NCBI RefSeq assembly: GCF_030270605.1
Contig: NZ_BSYJ01000002.1
Location: forward strand, 682,001 to 746,000
Length of the DNA stretch: 64,000 nucleotides
Source: Biformimicrobium ophioploci
Lineage (GTDB): Bacteria > Pseudomonadota > Gammaproteobacteria > Pseudomonadales > Cellvibrionaceae
Direction of reading: 5' to 3'
The translations under genes and the position numbers were made by a program. Shown here in pieces: positions 34,670 through 44,225 of this stretch (positions are counted from its first letter, which is position 1; the number at the start of each line of letters is the position of its first letter). Under the pieces are notes generated by a model, which did no database searches, had not been told where the DNA came from, and saw only the letters and a list, made by a program, of their open reading frames with translations.

Positions 34670-35476
34670 ATGAAAGTGATGCGCAAGATTGCACCGCTGG
34701 CCGTAGCGATTACTGCTGTTATTGGTGCACAACAGGCTCTGGCTGATTACGAAGGTGGTGATGCAGTAATTCGTTTCGGTGTGACCATGATTGATCCGGA
34801 CAGTGATCGTCATCGCATCAAGCGGTTCGGGGATACCACCATTACCGATCCGGATGGGATTTTCGAGATCGATGATCTGGGCCTTTCCTTCGGTATTGAT
34901 GACGATACCACGGGCTTCATCTCGGGTACGCTTCTGGTCGCTGACCACTGGGGTATCGGGGTATACGTACCGGGTGAAACCACGCACGACTTCAACCTTC
35001 GCCTGACCGGTGATGTGGTCTTCGATGATGAAGACTTCGAAAATGAGGTATTGCGCGCGACCGGCGATGTTGGTGACTTCCAGATGTGGTTGCCTTCCGT
35101 AACGGTGCAATGGTACCCGGTGTGTGTGGAATCCTGGGTTCAACCTTATGTCGGCCTTGGGGTTAACTATTCCGGTATGGATGACGAATCACTGTCGTCA
35201 ACGGCCCGGAACTTCCTGATCGACAATGGTTATGCGCTTGGCCCTCGCGGTGCGAGAATTGATATCGACAACGACTGGGGTATTACCGGTGAGTTGGGTA
35301 TCGACATTCTGTTCGGTGAGGACAGCCAGTGGCTGGTCAACTTCGGCGCGACCTATATGGACGTTGATACCGATGTGGAAGTCGTTATCGACGGCGTGGA
35401 TGGTGATATCCGCTACGACGCCAGTGCCGATATCGATCCATGGGTATTCAACCTGGGTCTGGGTTACAAGTTCTAA
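34670..35476 (+). CDS. OmpW family outer-membrane protein, copy 2
   Basis: 268 residues from the ATG at 34670, which has GGAGTTTT just before it; an ATG 12 bases earlier overlaps that ribosome site and is less likely. The signal peptide ends near QQALA/D. The barrel pattern includes DHWGIGVYVPGETTHDF, PSVTVQWYP, WVQPYVGLGVNYSG, and the C-terminal FNLGLGYKF. It may admit small hydrophobic molecules or respond to salt. It is only distantly similar to copy 1. A strong terminator follows. Confidence 0.85.
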   Translation: MKVMRKIAPLAVAITAVIGAQQALADYEGGDAVIRFGVTMIDPDSDRHRIKRFGDTTITDPDGIFEIDDLGLSFGIDDDTTGFISGTLLVADHWGIGVYVPGETTHDFNLRLTGDVVFDDEDFENEVLRATGDVGDFQMWLPSVTVQWYPVCVESWVQPYVGLGVNYSGMDDESLSSTARNFLIDNGYALGPRGARIDIDNDWGITGELGIDILFGEDSQWLVNFGATYMDVDTDVEVVIDGVDGDIRYDASADIDPWVFNLGLGYKF

Positions 35477-35494
35477 ACTTGGAACCGAAAAGAG

Positions 35495-35520
35495 AAAGGG
35501 GTGCCTTGGCACCCCTTTTT
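35495..35520. terminator. Bidirectional terminator between OmpW copy 2 and the NhaC gene
   Basis: AAAGGGGTGCC and GGCACCCCTTT form a perfect 11-bp stem with a two-base gap and a T-run. It serves the two convergent genes. Confidence 0.85.
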
Positions 35521-35545
35521 TTTGTTTGTGAATTGTTCCTGCGTT

Positions 35546-37486
35546 TCAGGACGCTTTAGTTGCTGCAGCCTTGGCAGGCTGTTCCCAGGGCTCTTCAGCG
35601 GATTTGCCGAAGTACGCAAGCACAGCGTACAGGGCACCGAATACGAGCGGGTAGGCGACCCACCAGGGCAGCCCGTAACCCGTCGGTATTGTTCCCAGTA
35701 CAGAGCTGGCCCCGGCAATGACCAGAGCATAGGGCATTTGCGTGCGTACATGGTCAATCAGGTCGCAGCCACACGCCATCGCAGATAACAGGGTGCTCTC
35801 TGCCAGTGGCGAACAATGGTCTCCAAACAGGCCGCCGGACAGTACCGCAGCCACGCAGGCATAAAAAATATGCATATGGCTCTCGTCCGCAGTCATGCCA
35901 TTGAATGCCATCACCGCCCACGCCAGTGGCAGGATCATCGGCATCATGATGCCCCAGACTCCCCAGCTTGACCCTGTTGCGAACGCCATAAAAGCGGTCA
36001 GCAGGAACACCAGGGTTGGCATCATGTACGGGTTGATTTTCTCTCCCAGCGCCAGGATCAGGTAGTCACTGGTGTGCAGTGCATCGTTGACCGCAGACAG
36101 CGACCACGCCAGCGACAATACAAAAATCACCAGCAGGATTGAGCGTGCGCCGGTAAACCAGGCACTGGTAATTTCCTCACTGGTCATCAGTCGCTGCCAC
36201 AGCGTCATGAAGAAAGCCGCAAGGCAGGCGATGGTGGAGCCCCACATCATGGAGCCGAATGCATCAGCGTTGCCGATGATTTCACGCAGTGAGTCATCCG
36301 CACGATCAGGGCTGTACCAGCCGGTATACACCATGCCAATAATGGTGGCGACGATCAGTACCAGCATGGGCACCACCGCATTGATGGCCTTGAGCGGCAC
36401 ACCCGGTTTGGGGTCGAGTTCCCGCTCTTCAGGGGAGCCCTCTTCACCATTGGAGGAGCCGGGGGAGAGTGTTTTGCCCGTATGGAAAGCGCGGCGCTCC
36501 GCCGCGAGCATGGGGCCAAAGTCCTTTCCGGTCAGCGCAACCATAAACACGAATGCAATCGCGGCCATGGGGTAGAAGGTATAGGCGAGACAATTAAGAA
36601 AAATACCGTAGGCATTTTCCTGGTAGTCCGCAATTTTCTCCACACCGTCTGCAATCAGACCGACCTGAAAACCGACCCAGGTGGTTACCAGCAATACTGC
36701 AGAGACCGGTGCCGCTGTGGAATCCACCAGAAATGCGAGCTTCTCGCGGGAGATTCGCATGGTATCGCTGATCTTCTTCATGGTATTCCCCACGATCAGC
36801 GAATTCGCATAGTCGTCGAAGAAGATGGCTATGCCCAGCGCAGAGGTGCTGGCCTGGGTCTGCTTGCGCGTGCGGATAAAACCGCTCATCCAGCGCGCGA
36901 TTCCCATGGTGCCGCCATTTTTGGAAACGATGCCCACCATGCCCCCAATCAGGAAGCAGAACACGATGACCTGCATGTGTTCTATATCGGTGACTGCCTG
37001 AACCGCCCATACGTTGGCTGAGTCCAACACAGATTTGAACAGCCCCGCCGGGGCAAGCCCGTACAGAAGCCACCCACCGAAGACCAGTGCGGTGAACAGT
37101 GCGAGGATCACATTGCGCAGGAGCATTGCCATGGCGACTGCCAGCACGGCGGGCACGACCGACAACCAGCCCGCAATCGCCGGGACCTCCTTCGCTACCA
37201 GTTGCTGGCCGGCGGTGTCGGTCACGCGGATGATCGAGTCGCTATCTGCGGTGAGGCCGGAAAAGGTGGCGACCTGTTCTGTTACCCGGGATTCGAATGT
37301 CTGCCCGTTGAGTTGCAGGAAAACACTGCTTTCATCTGGCAGTGCGGCGGTGACCGTTACCTCAAAAGGAACACCCTTCAGGAGTACCATCGGTGTATCG
37401 ATCTGCGCGGCATCCTCGGCCTTGGCATGTGCGAGGGGAATCAGGCACAGCAGTGTGGCCAGTATCAGGGAAACAACACGGGACAT
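35546..37486 (-). CDS. NhaC family Na+/H+ antiporter with N-terminal periplasmic domain
   Basis: 646 residues, longer than bare NhaC proteins (about 450-500). A signal peptide (MSRVVSLILATLLCLIPLAHA) precedes an about 90-residue Ig-like domain (VTVTAALPDESSVFLQLNGQ), after which the transporter begins near residue 110 with AGWLSVVPAVLAVAMAML. Conserved membrane motifs include IFFDDYANSLIVG, DSTAAPVSA, ATGSSWGVWGIMMPM and GDHCSPLAESTLLS. It exchanges Na+ for H+ and would help close the sodium cycle of the Oad pump. The function of the extra domain is unknown. Confidence 0.88.
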   Translation of the reverse strand: MSRVVSLILATLLCLIPLAHAKAEDAAQIDTPMVLLKGVPFEVTVTAALPDESSVFLQLNGQTFESRVTEQVATFSGLTADSDSIIRVTDTAGQQLVAKEVPAIAGWLSVVPAVLAVAMAMLLRNVILALFTALVFGGWLLYGLAPAGLFKSVLDSANVWAVQAVTDIEHMQVIVFCFLIGGMVGIVSKNGGTMGIARWMSGFIRTRKQTQASTSALGIAIFFDDYANSLIVGNTMKKISDTMRISREKLAFLVDSTAAPVSAVLLVTTWVGFQVGLIADGVEKIADYQENAYGIFLNCLAYTFYPMAAIAFVFMVALTGKDFGPMLAAERRAFHTGKTLSPGSSNGEEGSPEERELDPKPGVPLKAINAVVPMLVLIVATIIGMVYTGWYSPDRADDSLREIIGNADAFGSMMWGSTIACLAAFFMTLWQRLMTSEEITSAWFTGARSILLVIFVLSLAWSLSAVNDALHTSDYLILALGEKINPYMMPTLVFLLTAFMAFATGSSWGVWGIMMPMILPLAWAVMAFNGMTADESHMHIFYACVAAVLSGGLFGDHCSPLAESTLLSAMACGCDLIDHVRTQMPYALVIAGASSVLGTIPTGYGLPWWVAYPLVFGALYAVLAYFGKSAEEPWEQPAKAAATKAS

Positions 37487-37637
37487 TGGCAGTCCTCTTT
37501 TTAGGTTCGGGTGGGGTGCCTTTGGAAAGGTGGTTCCTGCAGGCGTATTGTCGTGAGATTAATCCCCTTGGGGGGTGCTGACAATAGCTGGAAACACTGT
37601 TTTGGGGGTGGGGAGAAGCGGTGTCTGGGTAGCCGCT

Positions 37638-37676
37638 GGGGAGAAAGGGGAGAGAGGGAAGAAAGGGGAGGGAGGA
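37638..37676. other. 39-base pure purine tract downstream of mmsA
   Basis: The plus strand has 39 consecutive A/G bases with five GGG or GGGG runs, inside the 240-bp gap between the NhaC gene and mmsA. A GAGGGG/CCCCTC hairpin at about 37682-37711 lies next to it, directly after the mmsA stop. The tract could form triplex or quadruplex DNA. Confidence 0.7.
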
Positions 37677-37725
37677 TGGAAGAGGGGCGCCCGCTGTGCG
37701 GTCACCCCTCTGGATGGACTCGAGG

Positions 37726-39222
37726 TTAGCCGTTGCTTGGGAAGGTGAACTGTGCGCTTTCACGCACGCCACCAGCCGGCCAGCGCTGGGTAACGGTCTT
37801 GCGCTTGGTGTAGAAGCGCACAGAGTCCGGGCCGTAGGCGTGCAGATCGCCGAACAGGGAGCGTTTCCAGCCGCCAAAGCTGTGGTAGGCAACCGGTACC
37901 GGCAGCGGCACATTGATGCCGACCATGCCCACCTGGATGTTGTCGGCAAAGTAACGCGCAGCCTCACCATCGCGGGTGAAGATACAGGTACCGTTGCCGT
38001 ATTCGTGGGCGTTGATCAGCTCCATGGCTTCCTGCATGTTTTGCACGCGGACTACGCAGAGCACCGGGCCGAAGATTTCGTCGGTATAGATCTTCATACC
38101 GGCGGTGACCTTGTCAAACAGGCAGGCACCCAGGTAGTTGCCGTTTTCGAAGCCCGGTACCACCAGATCGCGCCCATCGACCGCCAGCTCCGCACCTTCC
38201 TCGATACCGGAAGCGATGTAGCCGCAGACCTTGTCCAGATGCTGGCGCGTTACCAGTGGGCCCATATCGTTGCTGTTGTCCAGGCCATCGCCGACTTTCA
38301 GTGCGCTGATGCGCTCCTTGAGCTTGTCCACAAGCTGATCCGCGACTTCGTCACCGACGGCAACCGCAACGGAGATCGCCATGCAGCGCTCACCGCAGGA
38401 GCCGTAGGCTGCACCCATGAGTGCGCTGACAGCATTGTCGAGGTCTGCATCGGGCATGACGATCGCGTGGTTCTTGGCACCGCCGAAGGCCTGTACACGT
38501 TTGCCGTGCGCATTGCCGGTTGTGTAGACGTACTCCGCGATCGGGGTGGAGCCGACAAAGCTGACAGCCTTGACGCGCGCGTCGGTCAGCAGGGTGTCAA
38601 CCGCTTCCTTGTCGCCATTGACGACGTTGAGGACGCCTGCCGGCAGGCCGGCCTCAAGGCCCAACTGTGCCATGAACAGCGCGGAGCTCGGGTCGCGTTC
38701 GGAGGGCTTCAGTATGAAGGTGTTGCCGCAGGCAACGGCCATCGGCCACATCCACATCGGCACCATGGCCGGGAAGTTGAACGGGGTGATGCCCGCACAG
38801 ACGCCCAGCGGCTGGAAGTCGGACCAGGAGTCGATGGCCGGGCCGACGTTACGGCTGTACTCACCCTTGAGAACTTCCGGCGCAGAACAGGCATATTCGA
38901 CGTTCTCGATACCGCGCTGCAGTTCGCCCATGGCATCGTTGAATACCTTGCCGTGTTCTGCGGTGATCATTTCACAGATCTTGTCCGCGTTTTGCTCCAG
39001 CAATTCCTTCAGGCGGAACATGATGCGCGCGCGCTTGATCGGCGGCGTGTCACGCCAGGCCGGGTAGGCAGCTTCGGCTGCTGCGATGGCTTCTTCTACT
39101 GTGGCCTTGCTGGCCAGTGCTACCTGCTTGGTCGCCTCGCCCGTGGACGGGTTGAACACGTCCTGTGTACGGCCGCTGTCTGCGACCAGTTCGCCGTTGA
39201 TCAGGTGTCCTACGACATTCAT
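37726..39222 (-). CDS. mmsA: CoA-acylating methylmalonate-semialdehyde dehydrogenase MmsA
   Basis: 498 residues from the ATG at 39222 (GGAGGAG before it). It oxidises methylmalonate or malonate semialdehyde to propionyl- or acetyl-CoA with NAD+. The nucleophile is C280 in [11 protein letters not shown]; the [21 protein letters not shown] and [11 protein letters not shown] segments match the family. It is downstream of two aminotransferase genes and probably in one pathway, valine or beta-alanine breakdown. Confidence 0.95.
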   Translation of the reverse strand: MNVVGHLINGELVADSGRTQDVFNPSTGEATKQVALASKATVEEAIAAAEAAYPAWRDTPPIKRARIMFRLKELLEQNADKICEMITAEHGKVFNDAMGELQRGIENVEYACSAPEVLKGEYSRNVGPAIDSWSDFQPLGVCAGITPFNFPAMVPMWMWPMAVACGNTFILKPSERDPSSALFMAQLGLEAGLPAGVLNVVNGDKEAVDTLLTDARVKAVSFVGSTPIAEYVYTTGNAHGKRVQAFGGAKNHAIVMPDADLDNAVSALMGAAYGSCGERCMAISVAVAVGDEVADQLVDKLKERISALKVGDGLDNSNDMGPLVTRQHLDKVCGYIASGIEEGAELAVDGRDLVVPGFENGNYLGACLFDKVTAGMKIYTDEIFGPVLCVVRVQNMQEAMELINAHEYGNGTCIFTRDGEAARYFADNIQVGMVGINVPLPVPVAYHSFGGWKRSLFGDLHAYGPDSVRFYTKRKTVTQRWPAGGVRESAQFTFPSNG

Positions 39223-39288
39223 ATGCTTACTCCTCCGGTGCCCGTGGCAAATGCTACGGGCCATGCCCTGCCGGGCTTTCGTTATCTG

Positions 39289-40632
39289 TTACTGAATTTT
39301 TTCGAGCTGTGCAGCAATGGTTTCGACGATCTTGTCGATCTGCTCGCGCTCAATGATAAATGGCGGCGCAATGGCGATGGTGTCGCCGGTCCAGCGCAGC
39401 AGGACCCCGTCTTCCCAGGCGCCGAGGACCGCTTCCATGGCGCGCTTGGTTGCCTCGCCGGCGCGCGGCTCCAGCTGGATCGCCGCCGCCAGGCCGTAGT
39501 TGCGGACGTCCACAACGTGCGGTTTGCCCTTCAGGCTGTGTACTGCTTCCTCGAAGTAGGGCGAAATTTCACGCACCCGCTCGAACAGCTTTTCGTTTTC
39601 ATAGATATCCAGCGTGGCCATGGCCGCGGCACAGGCAACGGGGTGCGCCGAGTAGGTGTAGCCGTGGGCCAGTTCCGGCAGGTGCTCGGGACCCTGCATG
39701 AAAGCCTCATGGATATGGTCGCGCACGAATACCGCACCCAGCGGTACCGCGGCATTGGAGATACCCTTGGCGGTGGTGATGATATCCGGCAGCACGCCGA
39801 ACTCTTCTGCGGCGAACGCGGATCCGGTGCGACCAAAGCCGGTGATGACTTCGTCGAAGATCAGCAGGATATCGTGCTTGTCGCAGATCTCGCGCAATTT
39901 CTGCAGGTAGCCCTTGGGCGGCAGGATTACGCCCGCAGAGCCTGCAAACGGCTCCACGATCACCGCCGCAATGTTGCTGGCATCGTGCAGGCCCACCAGT
40001 TCTTCCAGCCGGTTTGCCATTTCCTCACCGCCGTGTTCCGGCAGGCCGCGGGAGAAGGCATTTTCCGGCAGCAGGGTGTGGGGCAGGTGGTCGGCGTCGA
40101 CACCCGGCCCGAACAGCTTGCGGTTGCCGACCATACCGCCGACAGAAATGCCGCCGAAGTTCACACCGTGGTAACCCTGCACGCGGCCGATCAGCTTGGT
40201 GCGGCTGCCCTGACCTTTGGCGCGCCAGTAGGCACGGGCAATCTTGAGGGCGGTGTCAGCCGCTTCGGAGCCGGAATTACAGAAGAATACGTGGTTCAGG
40301 TCTGCGGGCGCCATCTTCGCCAGGCGATCTGCCAGGCGGAAGGCATCCGGGTGGCCAAACTGGAACGGTGGGCAGTAGTCCAGTGACTGCACCTGTTGCG
40401 CCACAGCTTCGGAAATCTCGCGGCGGCCGTGGCCGGCATTGGAGCACCACAGGCCGGAGAAGCCGTCGAGCACCGAGCGGCCATCGGCACTGGTGTAATA
40501 CATGCCTTCGGCACCCACGATCAGGCGCGGGTTGGCTTTGAAGTGGCGGTTGGCCGTAAACGGCATCCAGAAAGCCTGCATTTGCTCTGGCTCGAGGCCG
40601 GCCAGCAGGGAAGGGTCGATGGATTGGCTCAT
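39289..40632 (-). CDS. Omega-amino acid:pyruvate aminotransferase (class III PLP), copy 1
   Basis: 447 residues of the class III aminotransferase family. The PLP lysine is K289 in TTAKGISNAAV, the PLP ring contact is the Asp of LLIFDEVITGFGRTG, and the NSGSEAADTALKIAR loop binds phosphate. It resembles beta-alanine:pyruvate transaminase and would produce malonate semialdehyde for MmsA. The gene directly precedes mmsA on the minus strand, with about 65 bp between them. Confidence 0.88.
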   Translation of the reverse strand: MSQSIDPSLLAGLEPEQMQAFWMPFTANRHFKANPRLIVGAEGMYYTSADGRSVLDGFSGLWCSNAGHGRREISEAVAQQVQSLDYCPPFQFGHPDAFRLADRLAKMAPADLNHVFFCNSGSEAADTALKIARAYWRAKGQGSRTKLIGRVQGYHGVNFGGISVGGMVGNRKLFGPGVDADHLPHTLLPENAFSRGLPEHGGEEMANRLEELVGLHDASNIAAVIVEPFAGSAGVILPPKGYLQKLREICDKHDILLIFDEVITGFGRTGSAFAAEEFGVLPDIITTAKGISNAAVPLGAVFVRDHIHEAFMQGPEHLPELAHGYTYSAHPVACAAAMATLDIYENEKLFERVREISPYFEEAVHSLKGKPHVVDVRNYGLAAAIQLEPRAGEATKRAMEAVLGAWEDGVLLRWTGDTIAIAPPFIIEREQIDKIVETIAAQLEKIQ

Positions 40633-40800
40633 GCTGTCCTCTTCAGGCGATCATGTTTTAAGCACGTGATTGTTATTGAGGGCGAGTCTATGGGCGATTA
40701 AGAACTTTTACAACCGGTAAATTGAATGATTATTCGGGAAATGTGGTGTGCGTGGCTACTGAGGGGCTGGCTGGTCACGAAGTCCGGTTCTGCAGAAAGA

Positions 40801-40826
40801 AAAAGGGCCCATGAAATGGGCCCTTT
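40801..40826. terminator. Terminator downstream of the second aminotransferase gene
   Basis: AAAAGGGCCCA and TGGGCCCTTTT pair as an 11-bp stem with a short loop and a flanking A run, just after the end of the minus-strand gene at 40848. Confidence 0.8.
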
Positions 40827-40847
40827 TGTTAAATATATTGATCAAGT

Positions 40848-42170
40848 CTAGCTTTTTAATACGGCTTCGAAAGCGTCAAAAATCTGGTCGATATGGCTGC
40901 TTTCGATAATGAGTGGCGGTGACATCATCAGCGTATCGCCTGCGGCGCGGACAGTGATGCCTTTCTCCAGCAGCTTGGCGGCAACCTGCTGGCCCCGGGT
41001 CGGGCCGGGCTCCCCATGCGGCTCCAGGTCGATTGCGCCGACCAGGCCCCAGTTACGTACATCCGTGACGTAGGGCAGGCCATCGAGGCGATGGATGCCT
41101 TCCTGCCAGATCTCTGCGGTGGTGCCAGCGCGCTCGAACAGCTTCTCGTTCTTGTAGATATCCAAAGTCGCCAGTGCGGCCGCGCAGGCAACCGGGTGGC
41201 CGGAGTAGGTATAGCCGTGCATGAACTCCGGGATGTTCTCGGGGCCCTGCATGCAGGCGTCGTAGACTTCCTGCTTCGCCATGACCGCACCCATGGGGAT
41301 CACGCCGTTGGTCAGGCCCTTGGCTGAGGTGATGATGTCCGGGGTGATGCCGGTGGCGACAGAGGCGCAGCTGGCGCCGAGGCGGCCATAGCAGGTGATC
41401 ACCTCATCGAAGATCAGCAGGATGTCGTGCTTGTCGCAGATGGCCCGCAACTTCTCCAGATAGCCTTTTGGCGGCAGGATGACGCCGCCCGCGCCGGACA
41501 TGGGTTCCACGATCACTGCGGCAATATTGCTGGCGTCGTGCAGTGCGACAATGCGCTCCAGCTCATCGGCAAGCTCCGCGCCGTGCTCCGGCTGGCCCTT
41601 GCTGAAGGCGTTCTCCGGCAGCAGTGTGTGGTTCAGGAAGTCCGCCTCGATTACCGGGCCGAAGTTTTTGCGGTTGGGTGTCAGGCCAGCCACGGATACA
41701 CCGCCGAAGTTGACGCCGTGGTAGGCCTTGTGGCGAGCGATAAACTTGGTCTTCTCGCCCTGGCCCCGGGCACGCCAGTAGGCGCGCGCCATTTTCAGGG
41801 CGGTATCGACCGCCTCACTGCCCGAGTTGGTAAAGAATACCCGGTTCAGGCCTTCGGGGGCGATTTCCGTCGCGAGGCGGTGGGCCAGCTCAAAGGCTTT
41901 CGGGTGGCCAAAGCCAAACGGGTTGGCGTAGTCCATATCCATCAATTGCTGGTGCACCGCATCGGCAATTTCCTTGCGCCCGTGACCGGCATTGACACAC
42001 CAGAGGCCTGCGGTGGCATCGATGATCTTGCGGCCGTCCGCCATGGTCATATGCATGCCCTCCGCAGCCACGTACAGCTTCGGATTGGTCTTGAACACGC
42101 GGTTGGGGGTAAACGGCATCCACCAGGAGTTCAGCTGCTCCTGGGTCAGGCTATGGGTTTCGTTGGCCAT
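40848..42170 (-). CDS. Omega-amino acid:pyruvate aminotransferase (class III PLP), copy 2
   Basis: 440 residues, clearly paralogous to the neighbouring aminotransferase. The PLP lysine is K284 in TSAKGLTNGVIP, D255 contacts the ring nitrogen, and NSGSEAVDTALKMAR binds phosphate. It differs at the segment after the Asp (VITCYGRLGASCAS instead of VITGFGRTG), which may alter substrate choice. It is 215 bp upstream of copy 1 and has its own terminator, so the two are separate units. The likely substrate is beta-alanine, gamma-aminobutyrate or another omega-amine. Confidence 0.86.
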   Translation of the reverse strand: MANETHSLTQEQLNSWWMPFTPNRVFKTNPKLYVAAEGMHMTMADGRKIIDATAGLWCVNAGHGRKEIADAVHQQLMDMDYANPFGFGHPKAFELAHRLATEIAPEGLNRVFFTNSGSEAVDTALKMARAYWRARGQGEKTKFIARHKAYHGVNFGGVSVAGLTPNRKNFGPVIEADFLNHTLLPENAFSKGQPEHGAELADELERIVALHDASNIAAVIVEPMSGAGGVILPPKGYLEKLRAICDKHDILLIFDEVITCYGRLGASCASVATGITPDIITSAKGLTNGVIPMGAVMAKQEVYDACMQGPENIPEFMHGYTYSGHPVACAAALATLDIYKNEKLFERAGTTAEIWQEGIHRLDGLPYVTDVRNWGLVGAIDLEPHGEPGPTRGQQVAAKLLEKGITVRAAGDTLMMSPPLIIESSHIDQIFDAFEAVLKS

Positions 42171-42389
42171 TTGCGTCCTCTGAGCTAAATGTGATCACGA
42201 ATTTTGGTGGCTAAGCTTGGCGCATTTTTAATGAAAATTAAAGCATGGAGTGCAATTGGGAGGCTGGCCAGCGGCAATGCGGAGAAATCAGGAATTCCGT
42301 CTCGTTTTATGGCGTTAAATTTGGCTATGACCCGCTAGCACAGAATTATACTTTTGGGGCCGCAGCCAGTATTTATAAGGACATAAATT

Positions 42390-42800
42390 GTGCGCGCCTG
42401 TTTCATTACCTTGACGACCCTTCTGTTATTGGGGGGCTGCACCGCACCGGTGCATTTCCTGGAGCCAGCCCGGGCGGATACCCACCTCGGCCTGAAGTCA
42501 TTCAGTGGCTCTGCGCTGTCCTATCAGGTGGCGACCGCGAGCGGTGAAGCCAGCCTGAGCCTCAAGCCTATTCCGGCCAACATAACCAGCCTGAAACTGC
42601 TGATTCCCGGGATGAGAAGCCTGGAGGCCGTCGAGTGGACCGGAGATGACGGGGAAGTAATTTTCCTGTTGGAGCGAGCAAGCCTTGCCGAGGGGGTGCG
42701 CCTTGAGCGCCAGCGGGTAGGTTTCAGCCTGAACATTGCCGGTGAAAGCCTGGAGGCGATCCGGAGTGGCGGGGACCTGATCCTGCGTGACGACAATTAG
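42390..42800 (+). CDS. Small lipoprotein, unknown function
   Basis: 136 residues from a GTG with AAGGACA before it. A lipoprotein signal (TLLLLGGC, lipobox LGGC at about residues 14-17) is followed by a beta-rich soluble domain (LSYQVATASGEASLSLKPIP, VEWTGDDGEVIFLL). It should be lipid-anchored in the envelope. Its 3' end overlaps the convergent glutaminyl cyclase gene by 4 bp. No family was recognised. Confidence 0.65.
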   Translation: MRACFITLTTLLLLGGCTAPVHFLEPARADTHLGLKSFSGSALSYQVATASGEASLSLKPIPANITSLKLLIPGMRSLEAVEWTGDDGEVIFLLERASLAEGVRLERQRVGFSLNIAGESLEAIRSGGDLILRDDN

Positions 42801-43573
42801 TCCGTATCTGTGGTCTTCTGAAAGCCCAGCCCCTCTGGGCGGATCAGGTAGATCGTCGGCCAGTACTTGCCGGTAACCCATAGCCCGTTTCTGTTCCTGT
42901 CCCAGGCGATGCCATTAGCGATGCCCGGGTCGGACAGGCTGGTTGGGGCGTAATCCTTGAGGTCCACAATACCAACTACCTGGCCGTTGTCCGGGTCGAT
43001 GGCGAGAATCCGGCTGTCGTACCAGACGTTTGCCCACACCAGGCCGTGGGCAAATTCCAGTTCGTTCAGGCGGTCCCATTTCCTGAACCCATCGCGCACT
43101 TGCAGCGTCTTGATTACCGAGAAGTCTTCTGGATCGTGGAATACCAGCTTGTCGCTGCCGTTACTCTTGATCAGGTGCTCGCCGTCAAACGCCAGCCCCC
43201 AGCCCTCACCTTCATAGTGGAGTGTGTCTAGCAGTTTCAGGCTTGTGCTGTCATAGACAAAAACTTCACCCGCTTTCCAAGTCAGCAGGTACAGCTTTCC
43301 GTTTGCGAGTGTCAGCCCCTCCGCAAAGCGATCCCCTGCGAGCCACTTGCGCTGTATGGCTTTGGCGCCCGGATCTGTATACTCGGCTAGCCATGAGTGC
43401 CCGTAGCGGCCGCTACTTTCAAACCAGCGATTACCACTGATTTCCAGACCCTGGGTGAAATGATTGTCGGTGCGCTGGATGCGATCGATCTCCGTGAATG
43501 GAATGTCGGGCGCTGAGTAGGCGCTGGTGGCGGCAACGGCCAGCAGGGTGGTTGCGCATAGTTTCTTCAACAT
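42797..43573 (-). CDS. Glutaminyl-peptide cyclotransferase (glutamine cyclotransferase family)
   Basis: 258 residues with a signal peptide (LLAVAATSAYSA). The five-bladed propeller of bacterial/plant-type glutaminyl cyclases is recognised by HFTQGLEISGNRWFESSGRYGHS, FAEGLTLANGKLYLLTWK, GEGWGLAFDGEHLIKSNGS, LNELEFAHGLVWANVW and PTSLSDPGIANGIAW. It converts N-terminal glutamine to pyroglutamate in the periplasm. The gene is convergent with the lipoprotein gene and divergent from the DUF502 gene. Confidence 0.9.
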   Translation of the reverse strand: MLKKLCATTLLAVAATSAYSAPDIPFTEIDRIQRTDNHFTQGLEISGNRWFESSGRYGHSWLAEYTDPGAKAIQRKWLAGDRFAEGLTLANGKLYLLTWKAGEVFVYDSTSLKLLDTLHYEGEGWGLAFDGEHLIKSNGSDKLVFHDPEDFSVIKTLQVRDGFRKWDRLNELEFAHGLVWANVWYDSRILAIDPDNGQVVGIVDLKDYAPTSLSDPGIANGIAWDRNRNGLWVTGKYWPTIYLIRPEGLGFQKTTDTD

Positions 43574-43591
43574 GTCTGTGAATATCGCACT

Positions 43592-44218
43592 ATGAAAAAA
43601 GTCAGGACGTTCCTGTCGCTCACGTTGCTTGGTGGTCTCGGTATTGTACTGCCCATCGTTATCTTTGTATTGCTTGCCCAGTGGCTGTTCAGCAAGGTTT
43701 CCAGCCTGTTGGCGCCGGCGAGCGCGTGGGTTGAGGCGAATTCACAGTTTAGTGACGCGTTTGCAAGCCTGGTGGTATTTGCGCTGATACTGAGCGGCTG
43801 CTTCCTGATCGGCCTGGTGGTCAAGACCGGCATAGGGCGCTGGGTACATACCCAGGTGGATTACTGGCTGGCGAGGCTTGCGCCGGGATACAAGACTATC
43901 CGCGAAATCGTGTCGCAGTTTCTCGGTGGGGACGGCAACCAGAGCCTGCTGTCCGGGCAGGTGGCGAAGGTTCGTATCCACGGGCCCGGCGTGCCGCTCA
44001 GCGTGACTGCAATCGTTACCTCAGAGCATGAAGGTGGTGAGTGCACGGTGTATGTGCCGACCGCGCCCATCCCCACTTCAGGTTTCGTTTACCACGTGCC
44101 GCGGGAGTGTGTGGAATTCATGCCACATGTATCTGTGGAGGCCGCGTTGCGCACGGTGGTGGCCTGTGGCGCGGGCAGCAATGAACTGTTTCGCACGGCC
44201 CCGCGCGTGCCTGCCTGA
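43592..44218 (+). CDS. DUF502 family membrane protein
   Basis: 208 residues. Two N-terminal membrane helices (LGGLGIVLPIVIFVLLAQWL and SLVVFALILSGCFLIGLVV) precede a soluble domain with the family segments TGIGRWVHTQVDYWLARLAPG, YKTIREIVSQF and VYVPTAPIPTSGFVYHVPRECV. The family function is not established. It is a single-gene unit, divergent from the cyclase gene with a short 18-bp gap. Confidence 0.88.
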   Translation: MKKVRTFLSLTLLGGLGIVLPIVIFVLLAQWLFSKVSSLLAPASAWVEANSQFSDAFASLVVFALILSGCFLIGLVVKTGIGRWVHTQVDYWLARLAPGYKTIREIVSQFLGGDGNQSLLSGQVAKVRIHGPGVPLSVTAIVTSEHEGGECTVYVPTAPIPTSGFVYHVPRECVEFMPHVSVEAALRTVVACGAGSNELFRTAPRVPA

Positions 44219-44225
44219 TTTCCAG

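Noticed and set aside
37696-40386. An 896-residue plus-strand open frame.
   Set aside because: It is antisense to mmsA and the first aminotransferase; the high-GC codon pattern of those genes keeps the opposite frame open, and the protein is not credible.
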